DNA of 64,000 nucleotides from Xanthomonas translucens pv. cerealis (GTDB taxonomy: Bacteria > Pseudomonadota > Gammaproteobacteria > Xanthomonadales > Xanthomonadaceae). Of the stretch, positions 1-10,463 are shown one piece after another. Made by a program: the position numbers and the translations under genes. Within the stretch, counting starts at the first letter, position 1; every line of letters begins with the position of its first letter. The notes beneath the pieces are model-generated. The model made no database searches, was not told where the DNA came from, and was given only the letters and a program-made list of their open reading frames with translations. Where the stretch lies: the NCBI RefSeq assembly GCF_006838285.1, contig NZ_CP038228.1:496001-560000 (forward strand), read 5' to 3'.

Positions 1-1425
1 ATCGCCGGCATGATCGCCGGGCGTCCGGACTGGACCATCTCGCGGCAGCGCACCTGGGGCGTGCCGATCGCGCTGTTCGTGCATCGCGAGACCGGCGAGC
101 CGCATCCGCGCAGCACCGAGCTGATGCGCCAGGTCGCCGACCGCGTCGAGGAGAGCGGGGTGGACGTGTGGTACACGCTCGACGCCGCCGAACTGCTCGG
201 CGACGAAGACGCCGACTACGACAAGATCACCGACATCCTCGACGTGTGGTTCGACTCGGGCGTCACCCACGAGACGGTGCTGGCCGAGCGCGGCTTCCCC
301 AAGCCGGCGGACCTGTACCTGGAAGGCTCGGACCAGCACCGCGGCTGGTTCCAGTCCTCGTTGCTGACTGGCGTGGCCATGGACCAGGCGGCGCCGTACC
401 GGCAGTGCCTGACCCACGGCTTCACCGTGGACGAGCACGGCCGCAAGATGTCCAAGTCGCTGGGCAACGGCATCGAGCCGCAGGACATCATGAAGACCCT
501 GGGCGCGGACATCCTGCGCCTGTGGATCGCCTCCAGCGACTACAGCAACGAGATGTCGCTGTCGCAGGAGATCCTCAAGCGCAACTCCGACGCCTACCGG
601 CGCCTGCGCAACACCGCGCGCTTCCTGCTCGGCAACCTGCACGGCTTCAACCCGGCCGTGCATCTGCGCACCTTGCCGGAACTGGTGGCACTGGACCGCT
701 GGATCGTGCATCGCGCCTACGAGGTGCAGGAGCAGATCAAGGCCGCCTACGCGCGCTACGACTTCGCCGCGATCGTGCAGGCGCTGCTGAACTTCTGCAG
801 CGTGGACCTGGGTTCGCTGTACCTGGACGTGACCAAGGACCGTCTGTACACGATGCCGGAGGACTCGCACGGCAGGCGTTCGGCGCAGAGCGCGATGTTC
901 CATGTCGCCGAAGCGTTCGTGCGCTGGATCGCGCCGATTCTGAGCTTCACCGCCGACGAACTGTGGGGCTACCTGCCCGGCGCGCACGTCGGCAACGTGC
1001 TGTTCGCGACCTGGTACGAAGGCCTGGCGCCGATGCCGGACGATGCGCCGCTGAGCGCGGCCGATTTCGAGCAATTGCTGGCGCTGCGCGAGCAGGTGGC
1101 CAAGGTGCTGGAGCCGATGCGCAGCAACGGCGTCATCGGCGCGGCGCTGGAGGCGGAGATCACCGTCGCCGCCGACGCGGCCACGGCCGCCAAGCTGCAG
1201 CCGCTGCAGGAGGAATTGCGCTTCCTGTTCATCAGCGGCGACGTGGTGGTGCGCGAGGCCAGCACCGACGAGATCTTCGTCAGCGCTCAGGCGACCAGCA
1301 AGCAGAAGTGCGTGCGTTGCTGGCACCACCGCGCTGACGTGGGCGTGGATCCGGCGCACCCGGAACTGTGCGGCCGCTGCGTCGGCAACATCGGCGGACC
1401 GGGCGAGGAGCGCACCTGGTTCTGA
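1..1425 (+). CDS. ileS: Isoleucyl-tRNA synthetase, C-terminal half (5' end outside window)
   Basis: Charges tRNA-Ile with isoleucine in the cytoplasm. The frame is open from base 1, so about 470 C-terminal residues are present and the N-terminal Rossmann half and most of the editing domain lie upstream. Visible are the class I KMSKS signature ([10 protein letters not shown]), the anticodon-binding helical domain, and a C-terminal zinc finger with two CxxC pairs (CVRCWHH and CGRC) just before the stop. lspA follows about 110 nt downstream and then ispH, the ileS-lspA-ispH order common in gammaproteobacteria. Truncation is due only to the window edge. Family assignment is secure. Confidence 0.97.
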   Translation: MAGMIAGRPDWTISRQRTWGVPIALFVHRETGEPHPRSTELMRQVADRVEESGVDVWYTLDAAELLGDEDADYDKITDILDVWFDSGVTHETVLAERGFPKPADLYLEGSDQHRGWFQSSLLTGVAMDQAAPYRQCLTHGFTVDEHGRKMSKSLGNGIEPQDIMKTLGADILRLWIASSDYSNEMSLSQEILKRNSDAYRRLRNTARFLLGNLHGFNPAVHLRTLPELVALDRWIVHRAYEVQEQIKAAYARYDFAAIVQALLNFCSVDLGSLYLDVTKDRLYTMPEDSHGRRSAQSAMFHVAEAFVRWIAPILSFTADELWGYLPGAHVGNVLFATWYEGLAPMPDDAPLSAADFEQLLALREQVAKVLEPMRSNGVIGAALEAEITVAADAATAAKLQPLQEELRFLFISGDVVVREASTDEIFVSAQATSKQKCVRCWHHRADVGVDPAHPELCGRCVGNIGGPGEERTWF

Positions 1426-1534
1426 TCCGCCCCTGTGCGGCAGCGGCGGCGGCGACCCATTCGCCGTCGCCGTCGTGATTTTCGCCGCGTCGCCGTCTTT
1501 CACATCCAACCTTCGCCCGAGCCGGACTCCGCGC

Positions 1535-2038
1535 ATGACCGTACGATCCAAACCCTCCGCCCTGAGCTGGCTGCTGCTGTCCGTGCTGGTGATCGGCCTG
1601 GACCAGTGGAGCAAGGCCTGGGTGCTGTCCAGCCTGCCCGAGTTCACCGCGGTGCCGGTGATCCCCGGCTTCTGGAACTGGTACCGCACCTACAACACCG
1701 GCGCTGCGTTCAGCTTCCTGAGCCATGCCGGCGGGTGGCAGCTGTGGTTCTTCACCGCGCTGGCGGTGGGCATCAGCGCCCTGTTGGCCTGGTGGCTGGC
1801 GCGCACCCCGCGCGGCGACTGGCGCGGCGCCATGCCGTACGCCCTGGTCATCGGCGGCGCGATCGGCAATGTGATCGACCGGCTGATGCATGGCCACGTG
1901 GTCGATTTCATCCAGTGGTACGTGGGCGACCATTACTGGCCCTCGTTCAACATCGCCGACTCGGCGATCGTCGCCGGCGCCGTGGGCATCGCCGTGTTCG
2001 GCGTGTTCGACGGCAAGTCGAAGCGAAAAGCGGGATAA
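1535..2038 (+). CDS. lspA: Lipoprotein signal peptidase (signal peptidase II)
   Basis: Inner-membrane aspartyl peptidase that cleaves prolipoprotein signal peptides before the lipid-modified cysteine. The 167-residue product has four hydrophobic segments and the family motifs [17 protein letters not shown] and FNIADS; the Asp residues of the last two form the catalytic dyad. The start is the Met of MTVRSKPS, which gives the usual family length; an in-frame Met 20 codons upstream adds a sequence with no membrane character. It lies between ileS and ispH on the same strand, 7 nt before ispH, so co-transcription is likely. Substrates within this window would include CyoA, HrcJ and the LprI-like lipoprotein. 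Confidence 0.96.
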   Translation: MTVRSKPSALSWLLLSVLVIGLDQWSKAWVLSSLPEFTAVPVIPGFWNWYRTYNTGAAFSFLSHAGGWQLWFFTALAVGISALLAWWLARTPRGDWRGAMPYALVIGGAIGNVIDRLMHGHVVDFIQWYVGDHYWPSFNIADSAIVAGAVGIAVFGVFDGKSKRKAG

Positions 2039-2045
2039 TCGGGCA

Positions 2046-2996
2046 ATGGACGTTCTGCTCGCCAATCCCCGTGGTTTCTGCGCCGGCGTCGACCGTGCGA
2101 TCGAGATCGTCAAGCGCGCCATCGAGACCCTGGGCGCGCCGATCTACGTGCGCCACGAGGTGGTGCACAACCGCTTCGTGGTCGACGACCTGAAGCAGCG
2201 CGGCGCGATCTTCGTCGAGGAACTGGACGAGGTGCCCGACGGCAACACGGTCATCTTCAGCGCCCACGGCGTGTCCCAGGCGGTCCGCCAGGAGGCCGAG
2301 CGGCGCGGGCTGAAGGTGTTCGACGCGACCTGCCCGCTGGTCACCAAAGTCCATTTCGAAGTGGCCCGGCACTGCCGCGCAGGCCGCGACGTGGTGCTGA
2401 TCGGCCATGCCGGCCACCCCGAGGTGGAGGGCACGATGGGCCAGTGGAACCGCGAACGCGGCGCCGGGCGCATCTATCTGGTCGAGGACATCGAGCAAGT
2501 CGCCACGCTGGACATCCAGCAGCCGGAGAACCTGGCCTACACCACCCAGACCACGCTGTCGGTGGACGATACCCGCGGCATCATCGACGCGCTGCGCGCG
2601 CGCTACCCGGCGATGCAGGGGCCGAAGAACGACGACATCTGCTACGCCACCCAGAACCGCCAGGACGCGGTGCGCGACCTGGCCCGGCAGTGCGACCTGG
2701 TGCTGGTGGTCGGCTCGCCGAACAGCTCCAATTCCAACCGGCTCAGCGAGCTGGCGCGACGCGATGGGGTGGAGTCCTACCTGATCGACGGCGCCGACGA
2801 GATCGACCCGGCCTGGATCGCCGGCAAGCGCCGCATCGGCCTGACCGCCGGCGCCTCGGCGCCGCAGGTGCTGGTGGACGGCGTCATCGCGCGGCTGCGC
2901 GAACTGGGCGCCGATGGCGTGGGCGAACTGGCCGGCGAACCGGAGTCGATGGTGTTCGCCCTGCCCAAGGAACTGCGCCTGCGCCTGGTCAATTGA
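2046..2996 (+). CDS. ispH: 4-hydroxy-3-methylbut-2-enyl diphosphate reductase
   Basis: Last step of the MEP (non-mevalonate) isoprenoid pathway: a [4Fe-4S] enzyme reducing HMBPP to IPP and DMAPP. The 316-residue product starts [15 protein letters not shown]; Cys12 and two later conserved cysteines (FDATCPLV and DDICYATQ) are the cluster ligands. The HxxVHN element (RHEVVHN), the FSAHGV stretch and the SSNSNRL motif are all present. The start lies 7 nt after the lspA stop. Length and motifs match the family and no defects are seen. Confidence 0.97.
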   Translation: MDVLLANPRGFCAGVDRAIEIVKRAIETLGAPIYVRHEVVHNRFVVDDLKQRGAIFVEELDEVPDGNTVIFSAHGVSQAVRQEAERRGLKVFDATCPLVTKVHFEVARHCRAGRDVVLIGHAGHPEVEGTMGQWNRERGAGRIYLVEDIEQVATLDIQQPENLAYTTQTTLSVDDTRGIIDALRARYPAMQGPKNDDICYATQNRQDAVRDLARQCDLVLVVGSPNSSNSNRLSELARRDGVESYLIDGADEIDPAWIAGKRRIGLTAGASAPQVLVDGVIARLRELGADGVGELAGEPESMVFALPKELRLRLVN

Positions 2997-3031
2997 CCGG
3001 CGGCCGGCGCCCCCCTAGAATTGGCGGTTCA

Positions 3032-3107
3032 GCCGGAATAGCTCAGTTGGTAGAGCGGCGCATTCGTAATGCGTAGGTCGTAGGTTCGATTCCTATTTCC
3101 GGCACCA
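3032..3107 (+). tRNA. tRNA-Thr (anticodon CGT)
   Basis: A cloverleaf folds by eye: acceptor stem GCCGGAA/TTCCGGC, D-arm with AGTTGGTA, anticodon loop TTCGTAA giving anticodon CGT at 3065-3067, T-loop TTCGATT, discriminator A and an encoded CCA end. The anticodon reads ACG (Thr). It lies 35 nt after ispH and is followed by a rho-independent terminator. The lower-GC accessory patch starts right after it, which suggests an island insertion point, but no duplicated 3' end was found. Confidence 0.96.
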
Positions 3108-3119
3108 GATGCAGCGAAG

Positions 3120-3145
3120 AACCCTGGCCTCGGTCGGGGTTTTTT
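3120..3145 (+). terminator. Rho-independent terminator of the tRNA-Thr transcript
   Basis: Stem AACCC (3120-3124) pairs with GGGTT (3137-3141) around a 12-nt loop and runs into six T residues (3140-3145). It lies 12 nt after the CCA end of the tRNA. Confidence 0.7.
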
Positions 3146-3768
3146 GTTAGTGGAGTTTGTAAAGAACCAGAAACCGGCCAACGGGCCACTTCCACAGCGC
3201 TCTCGCACTACTTTTCTCCGCCGTACTCAGCCATAAAGGCCGACAGCGACATCCCGGATTGGAACTGGATACGGTTCATTGCCATGCTCTGACTGCTGCA
3301 CGAATGACTTGCCGTCAATGTGCGGGGCGGTTGGCGCCCAGGCTGCGACCGGGCTGAAGTGGCGTGCTAGTCAGGTACATTTTTGGGTACGTAATGAAAC
3401 GGGCCATGAACCTGGTCTCGCTGCCCTATCAAATTCAGCTCGACCCTGTTCCATGTGGCTTCGTATCAGGCACCAGCCATTCGCCTAGCATGCGAACGGC
3501 GCAGCATTCGGTGGTTTACTTAGGCATCGGCTTGGCGCCCATCCGACCAGTGAGTGAGTAGCGAACTGCTTGCGTTGAAACGGCGATCACAGGCACCACA
3601 GAGGTATCGCTGCGGATGCGTCAGCCACGATCGCATGTTGAAGAAGGGCAGGGCTGATCCAACATCGCGCGATGCAGGTGCTGCGACATGCAGCGTGATC
3701 CGGCAAGCGTACTGAGCTCTATGACGCACGTAAAACAAGTATTGCACCACGCCGCGGCACCGGGCGTT
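3146..3768. other. Non-coding stretch between tRNA-Thr and the xopP-type gene
   Basis: No convincing gene is seen. Open frames here are short and lack ribosome-binding sites or recognisable motifs. Base composition is visibly lower in GC than the flanking core genes. It is most likely the upstream part of an acquired effector region. Confidence 0.5.
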
Positions 3769-3793
3769 TTCGCTGACTTGCCAGGCCTTTCCG
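3769..3793 (+). promoter_or_regulatory. Imperfect PIP box upstream of xopP-type gene
   Basis: TTCGC at 3769-3773, 15 nt, then TTCCG at 3789-3793. The spacing matches the TTCGB-N15-TTCGB plant-inducible promoter box, with one mismatch in the second half. No clear YANNNT hexamer lies 30-32 nt downstream. HrpX control of the downstream gene is therefore only suggested. Confidence 0.35.
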
Positions 3794-3886
3794 TGCCACA
3801 CCCCCAAGATCCACGCACATCCCGAGAACGGGCGCATCTGGACGTCATGCGCGTGGCAATTGAATGGCAATATCAGAGGATGCACC

Positions 3887-6028
3887 GTGCCTAAAGTCAG
3901 AACGACCAATCAGACCCCACTGGATCCCTCGCAATCCACGCAACCTGCACCGACGCGCCCGGATCCGGGGGTAACGGCAAGTGCGTCTGCCGACGTTGTG
4001 GCGACCTCCGCGCAACTCAGCGGGCTTGCCATCAGGCCGCGGAGGCCGATCAGAGCGTCCAGAGCCAATGCCCAAGCGGCATCGTCCGCCAACGCCAGGG
4101 ACGTCAGTGCGGCGCTCTTTGCCCCGACGCCTGCCTCGCAAGGATCAGATCCTTGCGTCGTATTGAACAATGCCTTGTCCAGGCTGCAACAGTTCAACCG
4201 CTTGGCAAACATAGCGCCGGCGGATCCGGGGAACATAAAGGGCCTTGAAGCAAGACTCAGGTCCGGCGCGTTAGCCATCGAATCCGCTCGACAAGGGTTG
4301 CAGGCGCTGGCCGAGCTGAAGATGCGACAACAGTTGCCGCTCGACCAAGTCGAATGCCACGAGAGTAAGTTGCTTTCGCAGCTCGCACAAGCCGCAGCGC
4401 TGAACTATAATTCGTGCCAAAATATAATCTGTGAAAAGATGGTCAAGGAATTGGGCTATGTGCACACGGAAGGGGTCGTTATGTTGGCGTTGCCCGCCGA
4501 AGCCATCCTTCTGCAACAGCCGGAATCATGGCTTGCGTTACGCACTCATCTTCTTGATGCCATTGCAGCGTTGGAGGAAGTTTGCCGACGCATCAAGTCG
4601 CCGATGACAGATAAAGCGCCGCCCGACTGGCTCAAGGACCAACTGCAGCTCTTCAGGGCGATGATAGGAGGTTGCCACACTCTGATGCAGACCGTCCGCG
4701 GAGTGATCTTCGACATACATGCAAAGAAACTCTGCGTTCAGGCCAGCGATTGCGGCCTACCACAGGTGCTGGACCGACTGAGTGAGCTCGTAGAAGTCGG
4801 CAACTATATGGACGCCGATTTGAGTGTAGCGCTCGTAAAATTGATGAATTTCCATGTCGAACGCCTGTCCTCAACCGAGTGTTCGCTTACACCGGAGGAG
4901 CTGGCCATGTACAAAGGCGTCGTTATCGAATACGCCGAGATTCGTGGCCGAGTGGGGATGAAGCTGTGTCTAGATGCTGCCGCTCTCATTGAGGAAGGGG
5001 ATCATTCCAGAGATCATCTATGGCCGACCATGCTCGAAATCGCAACGGCGCTCACCGATCAACGCCAGGCGTTTCTTGATCTGTGTCAGTCCGCTGTCCA
5101 TGACAGGCAGTTGATTGGCGCAGCGAAGGCCCCGACCGAAAAAACATCCGCATCAGTGACGCCACGATTAGCGATAACGACATCAGGCGAATCGGCCAAG
5201 TCACGCAAGGTCCGCAAGGAGACGCCCGCTGCCTCCAGCTCGACGGCAGTGCCCGCACGGCTGGCAAACGATGATCGCAGCGCAGCGCAGAAACAGGCCG
5301 ACGAGGTGCTGAGGGGTACCCCCTTGGAGCCGTCACTTGTGGCCGAACTCGGGGGAGATTTCATCAAGATCGCCAAACGCCTTGGCAAGGACACCACAAA
5401 CGTAGAGCGACTGATCGGCGATTCCAGGCATGACGCTGCGACGGCCTTCGATTTTGCCAGGACCTCCATGCAGGGCTGGTTCGGATCGAGAGAGCGTCTG
5501 CTGCAACTCAAAAGCAAGCTTCCCAGGCAAGACCAACGCCTCGCGCAACTCGACACGCGGTTGCATCTTCTCCAGATGATCGAGCACGATTTCGATCGGC
5601 GCGAAGCCGATGCGCTCAAGACCGATCCGCAGCCGCGCGCGCCGCATTTGCAGCGCTTGTTGGCAATGAAGGGACTGGCACGCGTCGCGACTCCGAACCG
5701 CCTTCCCTCGGAGGGCGACCGCGGCAACCGTGGCAGGCTGTTCGAAGTGCGTATCGACCACATGCCGCAGTCGAATGGCAGCCTCCCTGCGCCCTGGTTC
5801 GTACACCTGCATACCGAAAACCTGGTAACCCCCGCTGCGCTGCGCTCGCTTCCCTATAAGGACTTTACCGCTGTCCACCTCAAGACGGCGAGGGAGGTGA
5901 ACTTGGGCTCACGTTGGGAAGAAGTGATGCGCGCACTCGGGAACACCGATGCCAAGGTGCACCGGGCAACGATTGGCGTCAAGCTGCTCGGCCAGCTTTG
6001 GGCGGCTGGCTCTGGTGGACAGAGGTAA
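3887..6028 (+). CDS. xopP: XopP/HLK-family (RipH-like) type III effector
   Basis: Predicted substrate of the T3S system, delivered into plant cells. The product is about 713 residues. Residues 1-100 are a Ser/Thr/Pro/Ala-rich secretion-signal-type region; the middle is helical; the C-terminus carries DFTAVHLKTAREVNLG, containing the His-Leu-Lys element after which the HLK family (XopP in Xanthomonas, RipH in Ralstonia) is named. I chose GTG at 3887 because AGAGGA lies about 6 nt upstream and the resulting N-terminus (MPKVRTTNQ) looks effector-like; an ATG at 3860 is the alternative. The gene is lower in GC than the core genes around it and is unlinked to the main hrp cluster, as expected of an acquired effector. 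An imperfect PIP box lies about 95 nt upstream. The family call is from recall of the motif, not an alignment. Confidence 0.75.
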   Translation: MPKVRTTNQTPLDPSQSTQPAPTRPDPGVTASASADVVATSAQLSGLAIRPRRPIRASRANAQAASSANARDVSAALFAPTPASQGSDPCVVLNNALSRLQQFNRLANIAPADPGNIKGLEARLRSGALAIESARQGLQALAELKMRQQLPLDQVECHESKLLSQLAQAAALNYNSCQNIICEKMVKELGYVHTEGVVMLALPAEAILLQQPESWLALRTHLLDAIAALEEVCRRIKSPMTDKAPPDWLKDQLQLFRAMIGGCHTLMQTVRGVIFDIHAKKLCVQASDCGLPQVLDRLSELVEVGNYMDADLSVALVKLMNFHVERLSSTECSLTPEELAMYKGVVIEYAEIRGRVGMKLCLDAAALIEEGDHSRDHLWPTMLEIATALTDQRQAFLDLCQSAVHDRQLIGAAKAPTEKTSASVTPRLAITTSGESAKSRKVRKETPAASSSTAVPARLANDDRSAAQKQADEVLRGTPLEPSLVAELGGDFIKIAKRLGKDTTNVERLIGDSRHDAATAFDFARTSMQGWFGSRERLLQLKSKLPRQDQRLAQLDTRLHLLQMIEHDFDRREADALKTDPQPRAPHLQRLLAMKGLARVATPNRLPSEGDRGNRGRLFEVRIDHMPQSNGSLPAPWFVHLHTENLVTPAALRSLPYKDFTAVHLKTAREVNLGSRWEEVMRALGNTDAKVHRATIGVKLLGQLWAAGSGGQR

Positions 6029-6061
6029 CTGGCTTGACCAACTCTATTGCCCTCCGGGACA

Positions 6062-6508
6062 CTATTTAATCTCTTTCACAAATGTGATTCGCGCTCTGGT
6101 AGCTGTGGTTTTGCAAGCGCTGATAAGCATGGGGCGCATCGAGCCGCCTTCTTCTGCTTCCGGCTCTTCGTTGCATGCTTTTTCACGCTCGGCTTCCCAA
6201 GCGGCTTGAGCACCATCTATCTGGGCGCGACATTGTGGCAAGGATTCCCGCTTGGCCTTGAGTGCAGCATCGAGGTCGAGGTCTGATGCGACAAAATCTC
6301 GAAAAGCGCAGATGTTCATGCTGCGCTGTGTTCGATCACAGTCATTCAGTAGCTGCTGCAGTTCTGTTGGGGGAATTCGGCTGCGGCTGGAGAGCTCCTC
6401 CACAATCGTGGATTGGTGGGTCGCGCACGCAACCAACCCAGAACACATCGCCAGGAACAGACCTGCGAGTGCAGCGTATGTTCGTTTCGGGCAAGTTCCG
6501 ACTGCCAT
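6062..6508 (-). CDS. Lipoprotein with LprI-type (DUF1311) lysozyme-inhibitor domain
   Basis: Predicted secreted lipoprotein of 148 residues. The N-terminal signal peptide ends in a lipobox (GLVAC), so the mature Cys would be lipidated. The remainder fits the DUF1311/LprI pattern: an N-terminal Cys, QRSMNICA, a central AQ-AWE-xRExxC block, EGGSMRPM, then a Cys and T-x-x-R near the end. LprI proteins inhibit lysozyme in other bacteria; that activity is inferred here. The start is the Met of MAVGTC, with GGAGG 5 nt upstream; a Met six codons earlier overlaps that site. It is convergent with the xopP-type gene and may shield the cell from host or endogenous muramidases. Confidence 0.7.
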   Translation of the reverse strand: MAVGTCPKRTYAALAGLFLAMCSGLVACATHQSTIVEELSSRSRIPPTELQQLLNDCDRTQRSMNICAFRDFVASDLDLDAALKAKRESLPQCRAQIDGAQAAWEAEREKACNEEPEAEEGGSMRPMLISACKTTATRARITFVKEIK

Positions 6509-6573
6509 GGAAACCTCCATCTTCATGGTCCTATGCAGGCAGTCTAGTCAGAGATGGACTCCGGTTCCACAGC

Positions 6574-7207
6574 CTACCGGTCATTGCGCCTGGGCGGTGG
6601 CAGGCAGCGAGCACGTGGCTTCCGCAACGCCCTGTTTGCGCTTCCACTGCCAGGTCCCACAGTCTCGCCACGCGGCTTGTACGAGATCGTCAACGGCTTG
6701 CCATCGCGTAGCAACTGCAAAGTGAGGATGCCATCCTGCTCCCCCTGCAACTGATCCTGGCCCACCGGGTGGGTGATCTCATCGCCGTTTTGCACGCCGG
6801 CCTTGGCGGCGGCCGAGTCGGGGATCAGGTCGCGGACGATGCGGGGGGATTCGGTCAGCACGGCGGGGACGAAGCCGAGTTCGTAGCGGTGCATGGGTTG
6901 GGAGATGCGTTCGAAGCAGGGGCCGAAGGCGTCGCTAGCCGATAGCGGTGCGGCGCCGTCGAGCATGGCGTGCAGCTGGCGGACCGCGTCTTCGTCGAGG
7001 TTGTCGCAGCATCGCTTCCCAGTCGGCGATGCCGAGCGGCTTGTCGCGTTGCCGACGATGCAGTATCGCCAGGATCAGATCGTCCAGCGATTTGCGGCCG
7101 CCGCTGGCCTTGCGCAGGGCGTTGTCGACGGTGACGAAGTACAGGAAGCCGCGGTCGTAGGGCAGGGTGCGGATGCGGGTGTCCTGCCAGAACCGCGTGG
7201 CCACATG
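6574..7207 (-). pseudogene. Decayed M61-family peptidase (glycyl aminopeptidase-like), C-terminal remnant
   Basis: Two overlapping minus-strand frames together encode the C-terminal third of an M61-type peptidase. The first (from about 7207) has WQDTRIRTLPYDRG, FLYFVTVDNALR and SGGRKSLDD. Near 7008 the homology jumps by one frame to DNLDEDAVRQLHAMLDG, then continues into a PDZ-like segment (RDLIPDSAAAKAGVQNGDEI). The N-terminal two thirds, with the HExxH zinc site, are absent. So this copy is both truncated and frameshifted. An intact M61 peptidase lies at 11617-13506, so loss is probably tolerated. The cyo operon starts about 300 nt away on the other strand. Confidence 0.75.
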
Positions 7208-7518
7208 CCGTGCCGAAGCGGTGCCGGTGGCGCCCGATGTCATCTCAGGCTGTAACGAGATCGAAGGCGCCGACCGCGCGTCGCGGGCAGGCTGCGGCGA
7301 TCCGTCGCACGCAGGTGCGGCAATGTGTCGCACATAAAAGCACGCCTGCGCGCACGCTCGGTCTTGTCAATGGCTTTCGGAGATGCCGCACGGCAGCATA
7401 AAATACATGGTCGATCGCGCATGCCGGCCAGGATGCCGCAGGAAACGCGGAAACGCCCATGGGGCCGCTCCCGTTCGCCACTGCGCGGTCCGCCTCCCTT
7501 ATGCAATTGGATCGTTCG

Positions 7519-8460
7519 ATGATTCCGTTGAAACAACTCCGGCGCTCGCTGCGCTCCGGTCTGTCGCTTCTGCCCGCGCTGCTGCTGGCCGGGTGCGATG
7601 CGGCCATCCTCAATCCCAAGGGACAGATCGGCCACGACGAAAAGACGTTGCTGATCACCTCGGTGGTGCTGATGCTGCTGGTGGTGATCCCGGTCATCGT
7701 GATGACCCTGGCCTTCGCCTGGCGCTATCGCGCGTCCAACACCACGGCCCGCTACGAGCCGAACTGGTCGCATTCCACCGCGATCGAGGTGGTGGTGTGG
7801 TCGATCCCGTGCATGATCATCCTGGTGCTGGCGGTGCTGACCTGGCGCTCCTCGCATGCGCTTGACCCGTACAAGCCGCTGGATTCCAAGGTCAAGCCGA
7901 TCACCATCGAGGCGGTGGCGCTGGACTGGAAGTGGATGTTCATCTACCCCGAGCAGGGCATCGCCACGGTCAACGAGATCGCGTTCCCAGTGGATACGCC
8001 GCTGAATTTCAGGATCACCTCCGACACGGTGATGAACTCTTTCTTCATCCCGCACCTGGGCACGCAGATCTACGCGATGGCCGGCATGGAGACCAAGCTG
8101 CACCTGATCGCCAACGAGCCTGGCGACTACTTCGGCCTGTCGGCGAACTACAGCGGCCACGGCTTCTCGAAGATGGGCTTCACCGCGCATGCCACCAACC
8201 GCGCCGGTTTCGAGGCGTGGGTGGCCAAGGTCAAGGCCGCGCCGAAGGCGCTGGACCAGGCCGAGTTCCAGATCCTGGCGGCCAACCGCAACGACAAGGC
8301 GCCGTACCCGGTGACCTACTACGCGTCGGTGCAGGACGGCATGTTCAAGTCGTTGATTCACAAATACATGATGGGCAAGGGTCAGCATATGGAAGGCCAC
8401 GATGACCATCCGGCATCGGCTGCTGAGCCGGTCGCCATGTGCACTTCTGGAGACAAGTGA
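7519..8460 (+). CDS. cyoA: Cytochrome bo3 ubiquinol oxidase subunit II
   Basis: Subunit II of the proton-pumping quinol oxidase in the inner membrane. The 313-residue product has a lipoprotein signal (LLLAGCDAA), the NPKGQIG stretch typical of CyoA, two transmembrane helices and a periplasmic cupredoxin-like domain. It lacks the CuA ligand set of cytochrome c oxidases, as expected for a quinol oxidase. The start (MIPLKQL) was chosen because the signal peptide then has normal length; a Met six codons upstream is possible and neither has a strong ribosome-binding site. Its stop overlaps the cyoB start (TGATG), so the genes are translationally coupled. Confidence 0.92.
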   Translation: MIPLKQLRRSLRSGLSLLPALLLAGCDAAILNPKGQIGHDEKTLLITSVVLMLLVVIPVIVMTLAFAWRYRASNTTARYEPNWSHSTAIEVVVWSIPCMIILVLAVLTWRSSHALDPYKPLDSKVKPITIEAVALDWKWMFIYPEQGIATVNEIAFPVDTPLNFRITSDTVMNSFFIPHLGTQIYAMAGMETKLHLIANEPGDYFGLSANYSGHGFSKMGFTAHATNRAGFEAWVAKVKAAPKALDQAEFQILAANRNDKAPYPVTYYASVQDGMFKSLIHKYMMGKGQHMEGHDDHPASAAEPVAMCTSGDK

Positions 8461-10460
8461 TGCTAGGCAAACTCACGCTCGAGGCGATTCCGTTCCACGA
8501 GCCGATCGTCATGGGCGCCCTCGGCGGCGCCGGCCTGCTCGGCCTGCTGGTCGTGGCGGCGGTCACCAAGTACAAGCAGTGGGGCTACCTGTGGCGCGAG
8601 TGGCTGACCTCGGTCGACCACAAGCGCATCGGCGTCATGTACATCGTGGTGGCGCTGGTCATGCTGCTGCGCGGCTTCGCCGACGCGGCGATGATGCGCA
8701 CCCAGCAGGCGATGGCGCACGGCGGCAATGAGGGCATCTTCCCGCCGCATCACTACGACCAGATCTTCACCGCGCACGGCGTGATCATGATCTTCTTCAT
8801 GGCCATGCCGTTCATGACCGGCCTGCTGAACCTGATCGTGCCGCTGCAGATCGGCGCGCGCGACGTGGCCTTCCCGTTCCTGAACTCGCTGAGCTTCTGG
8901 CTGTTCGTGGCCGGTGCGGCGCTGGTCAACATCTCGCTGGGCGTGGGCGAATTCGCCCAGACCGGCTGGCTGGCGTATCCGCCGCTGTCGGGGCTGGAAT
9001 ACAGTCCCGGGGTCGGCGTCGATTACTACATCTGGGCCTTGCAGATCTCCGGCCTGGGGACATTGCTGACCGGCATCAACTTCTTCGTGACGATTCTGCG
9101 CATGCGCACGCCAGGCATGACCCTGATGCGCATGCCGATCTTCACCTGGACCGCGCTGATCACCAACATCCTGATCATCGCCGCATTCCCGATCCTGACC
9201 GTGGCGCTGGCGCTGCTGGGCGCGGACCGCTACCTGGGCACGCACTTCTTCACCAACGACGGCGGCGGCAACGCCATGATGTACGTCAACCTGATCTGGA
9301 TCTGGGGCCATCCGGAGGTGTACATCCTGATCCTGCCGGCGTTCGGCATCTTTTCCGAGCTGGTCGCCACTTTCAGCAGCAAGCGCCTGTTCGGCTACAC
9401 CTCGATGGTTTACGCCACCTCGTGCATCGGCGTGCTGTCGTTCGTGGTGTGGCTGCACCACTTCTTCACCATGGGCTCGGGCGCCAACGTCAACGCGTTC
9501 TTCGGCATCACCACGATGATCATCTCCATTCCCACCGGGGTGAAGATCTTCAATTGGCTGTTCACCATGTTCCGCGGCCGCGTGCGCATGACCGCGCCGG
9601 TGCTGTGGACGATCGGCTTCATGATCACCTTCACCATCGGCGGCATGACCGGGGTGATGCTGGCGATCCCGGCGGTGGACTTCGTGCTGCACAACAGCTT
9701 GTTCCTGATCGCGCACTTCCATAACGTGATCATCGGCGGCGTGGTGTTCGGCTACCTGGCCGGCTTGACCTACTGGTTCCCGAAGGCGTTCGGTTTCAAG
9801 CTCAACGAGACGCTGGGCAAGGCCTCGTTCTGGTGCTGGATCGTCGGCTTCTTCGTCGCCTTCATGCCGCTGTACGTGCTCGGCTTCATGGGCATGACCC
9901 GGCGCATGAACAGCTACAACCATCCGGAGTGGGCGCCGTGGCTGATGGTGGCCGCGGCCGGCGCGGCGATCGTCGGCATGGGCATCTTCCTGAACCTGGT
10001 GCAGATCGGCTACAGCATCTGGAAGCGCAAGGACAACCTGGACCTGACCGGCGACCCGTGGGGCGGGCGCACGCTGGAGTGGGCCACGTCCTCGCCGCCG
10101 CCGTTCTACAACTTCGCAGTGCTGCCGCACATCGACGACCGCGACCAGTTCTGGGAGGACAAGCTCAAGGGCAAGGGTTGGACGCGTCCGGCCAGGTACG
10201 AACCGATCCACATGCCGCGCAACACCGCGGCCGGGGTCTGGATCGGCGCCTTCAGCGTGGTGCTGGGCTTCGGCTTGATCTGGCACATCTGGTGGATGGC
10301 GATCATCGGCCTGGTCGGCATGATCGGCAGCTTCATCGCGCGGACGTTCGACGACGACGTCGATTACTGGGTCCCGGCGGAGGAGGTGGAGCGCATCGAG
10401 AACGCGCGTTTCGCCCTGCTGGAACAGCAACAGGCGGCGCATGCCGCAAAGGCGCTCTGA
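8460..10460 (+). CDS. cyoB: Cytochrome bo3 ubiquinol oxidase subunit I
   Basis: Catalytic haem-copper subunit: reduces O2 to water at the haem o3-CuB site and pumps protons. The 666-residue product has about 14-15 membrane segments. Visible are [12 protein letters not shown] (CuB His and the cross-linked Tyr region), the VWLHHFF His pair, and [17 protein letters not shown], which carries the haem ligands. The start overlaps the cyoA stop by one base. Length fits the family (E. coli CyoB is 663 residues). cyoC follows after 3 nt. Confidence 0.97.
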   Translation: MLGKLTLEAIPFHEPIVMGALGGAGLLGLLVVAAVTKYKQWGYLWREWLTSVDHKRIGVMYIVVALVMLLRGFADAAMMRTQQAMAHGGNEGIFPPHHYDQIFTAHGVIMIFFMAMPFMTGLLNLIVPLQIGARDVAFPFLNSLSFWLFVAGAALVNISLGVGEFAQTGWLAYPPLSGLEYSPGVGVDYYIWALQISGLGTLLTGINFFVTILRMRTPGMTLMRMPIFTWTALITNILIIAAFPILTVALALLGADRYLGTHFFTNDGGGNAMMYVNLIWIWGHPEVYILILPAFGIFSELVATFSSKRLFGYTSMVYATSCIGVLSFVVWLHHFFTMGSGANVNAFFGITTMIISIPTGVKIFNWLFTMFRGRVRMTAPVLWTIGFMITFTIGGMTGVMLAIPAVDFVLHNSLFLIAHFHNVIIGGVVFGYLAGLTYWFPKAFGFKLNETLGKASFWCWIVGFFVAFMPLYVLGFMGMTRRMNSYNHPEWAPWLMVAAAGAAIVGMGIFLNLVQIGYSIWKRKDNLDLTGDPWGGRTLEWATSSPPPFYNFAVLPHIDDRDQFWEDKLKGKGWTRPARYEPIHMPRNTAAGVWIGAFSVVLGFGLIWHIWWMAIIGLVGMIGSFIARTFDDDVDYWVPAEEVERIENARFALLEQQQAAHAAKAL

Positions 10461-10463
10461 ACC

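Noticed and set aside
3520..3909. 129-codon minus-strand frame in the tRNA-xopP gap
   Set aside because: Contains a Cys pair (YLCGACDRRF) but no recognisable domain, no ribosome-binding site, and it overlaps the xopP start region.
3032..7500. Possible attachment-site duplication of the tRNA-Thr 3' end
   Set aside because: Only a short GGCACCAG match near 3469 was seen, too short to call an att site.
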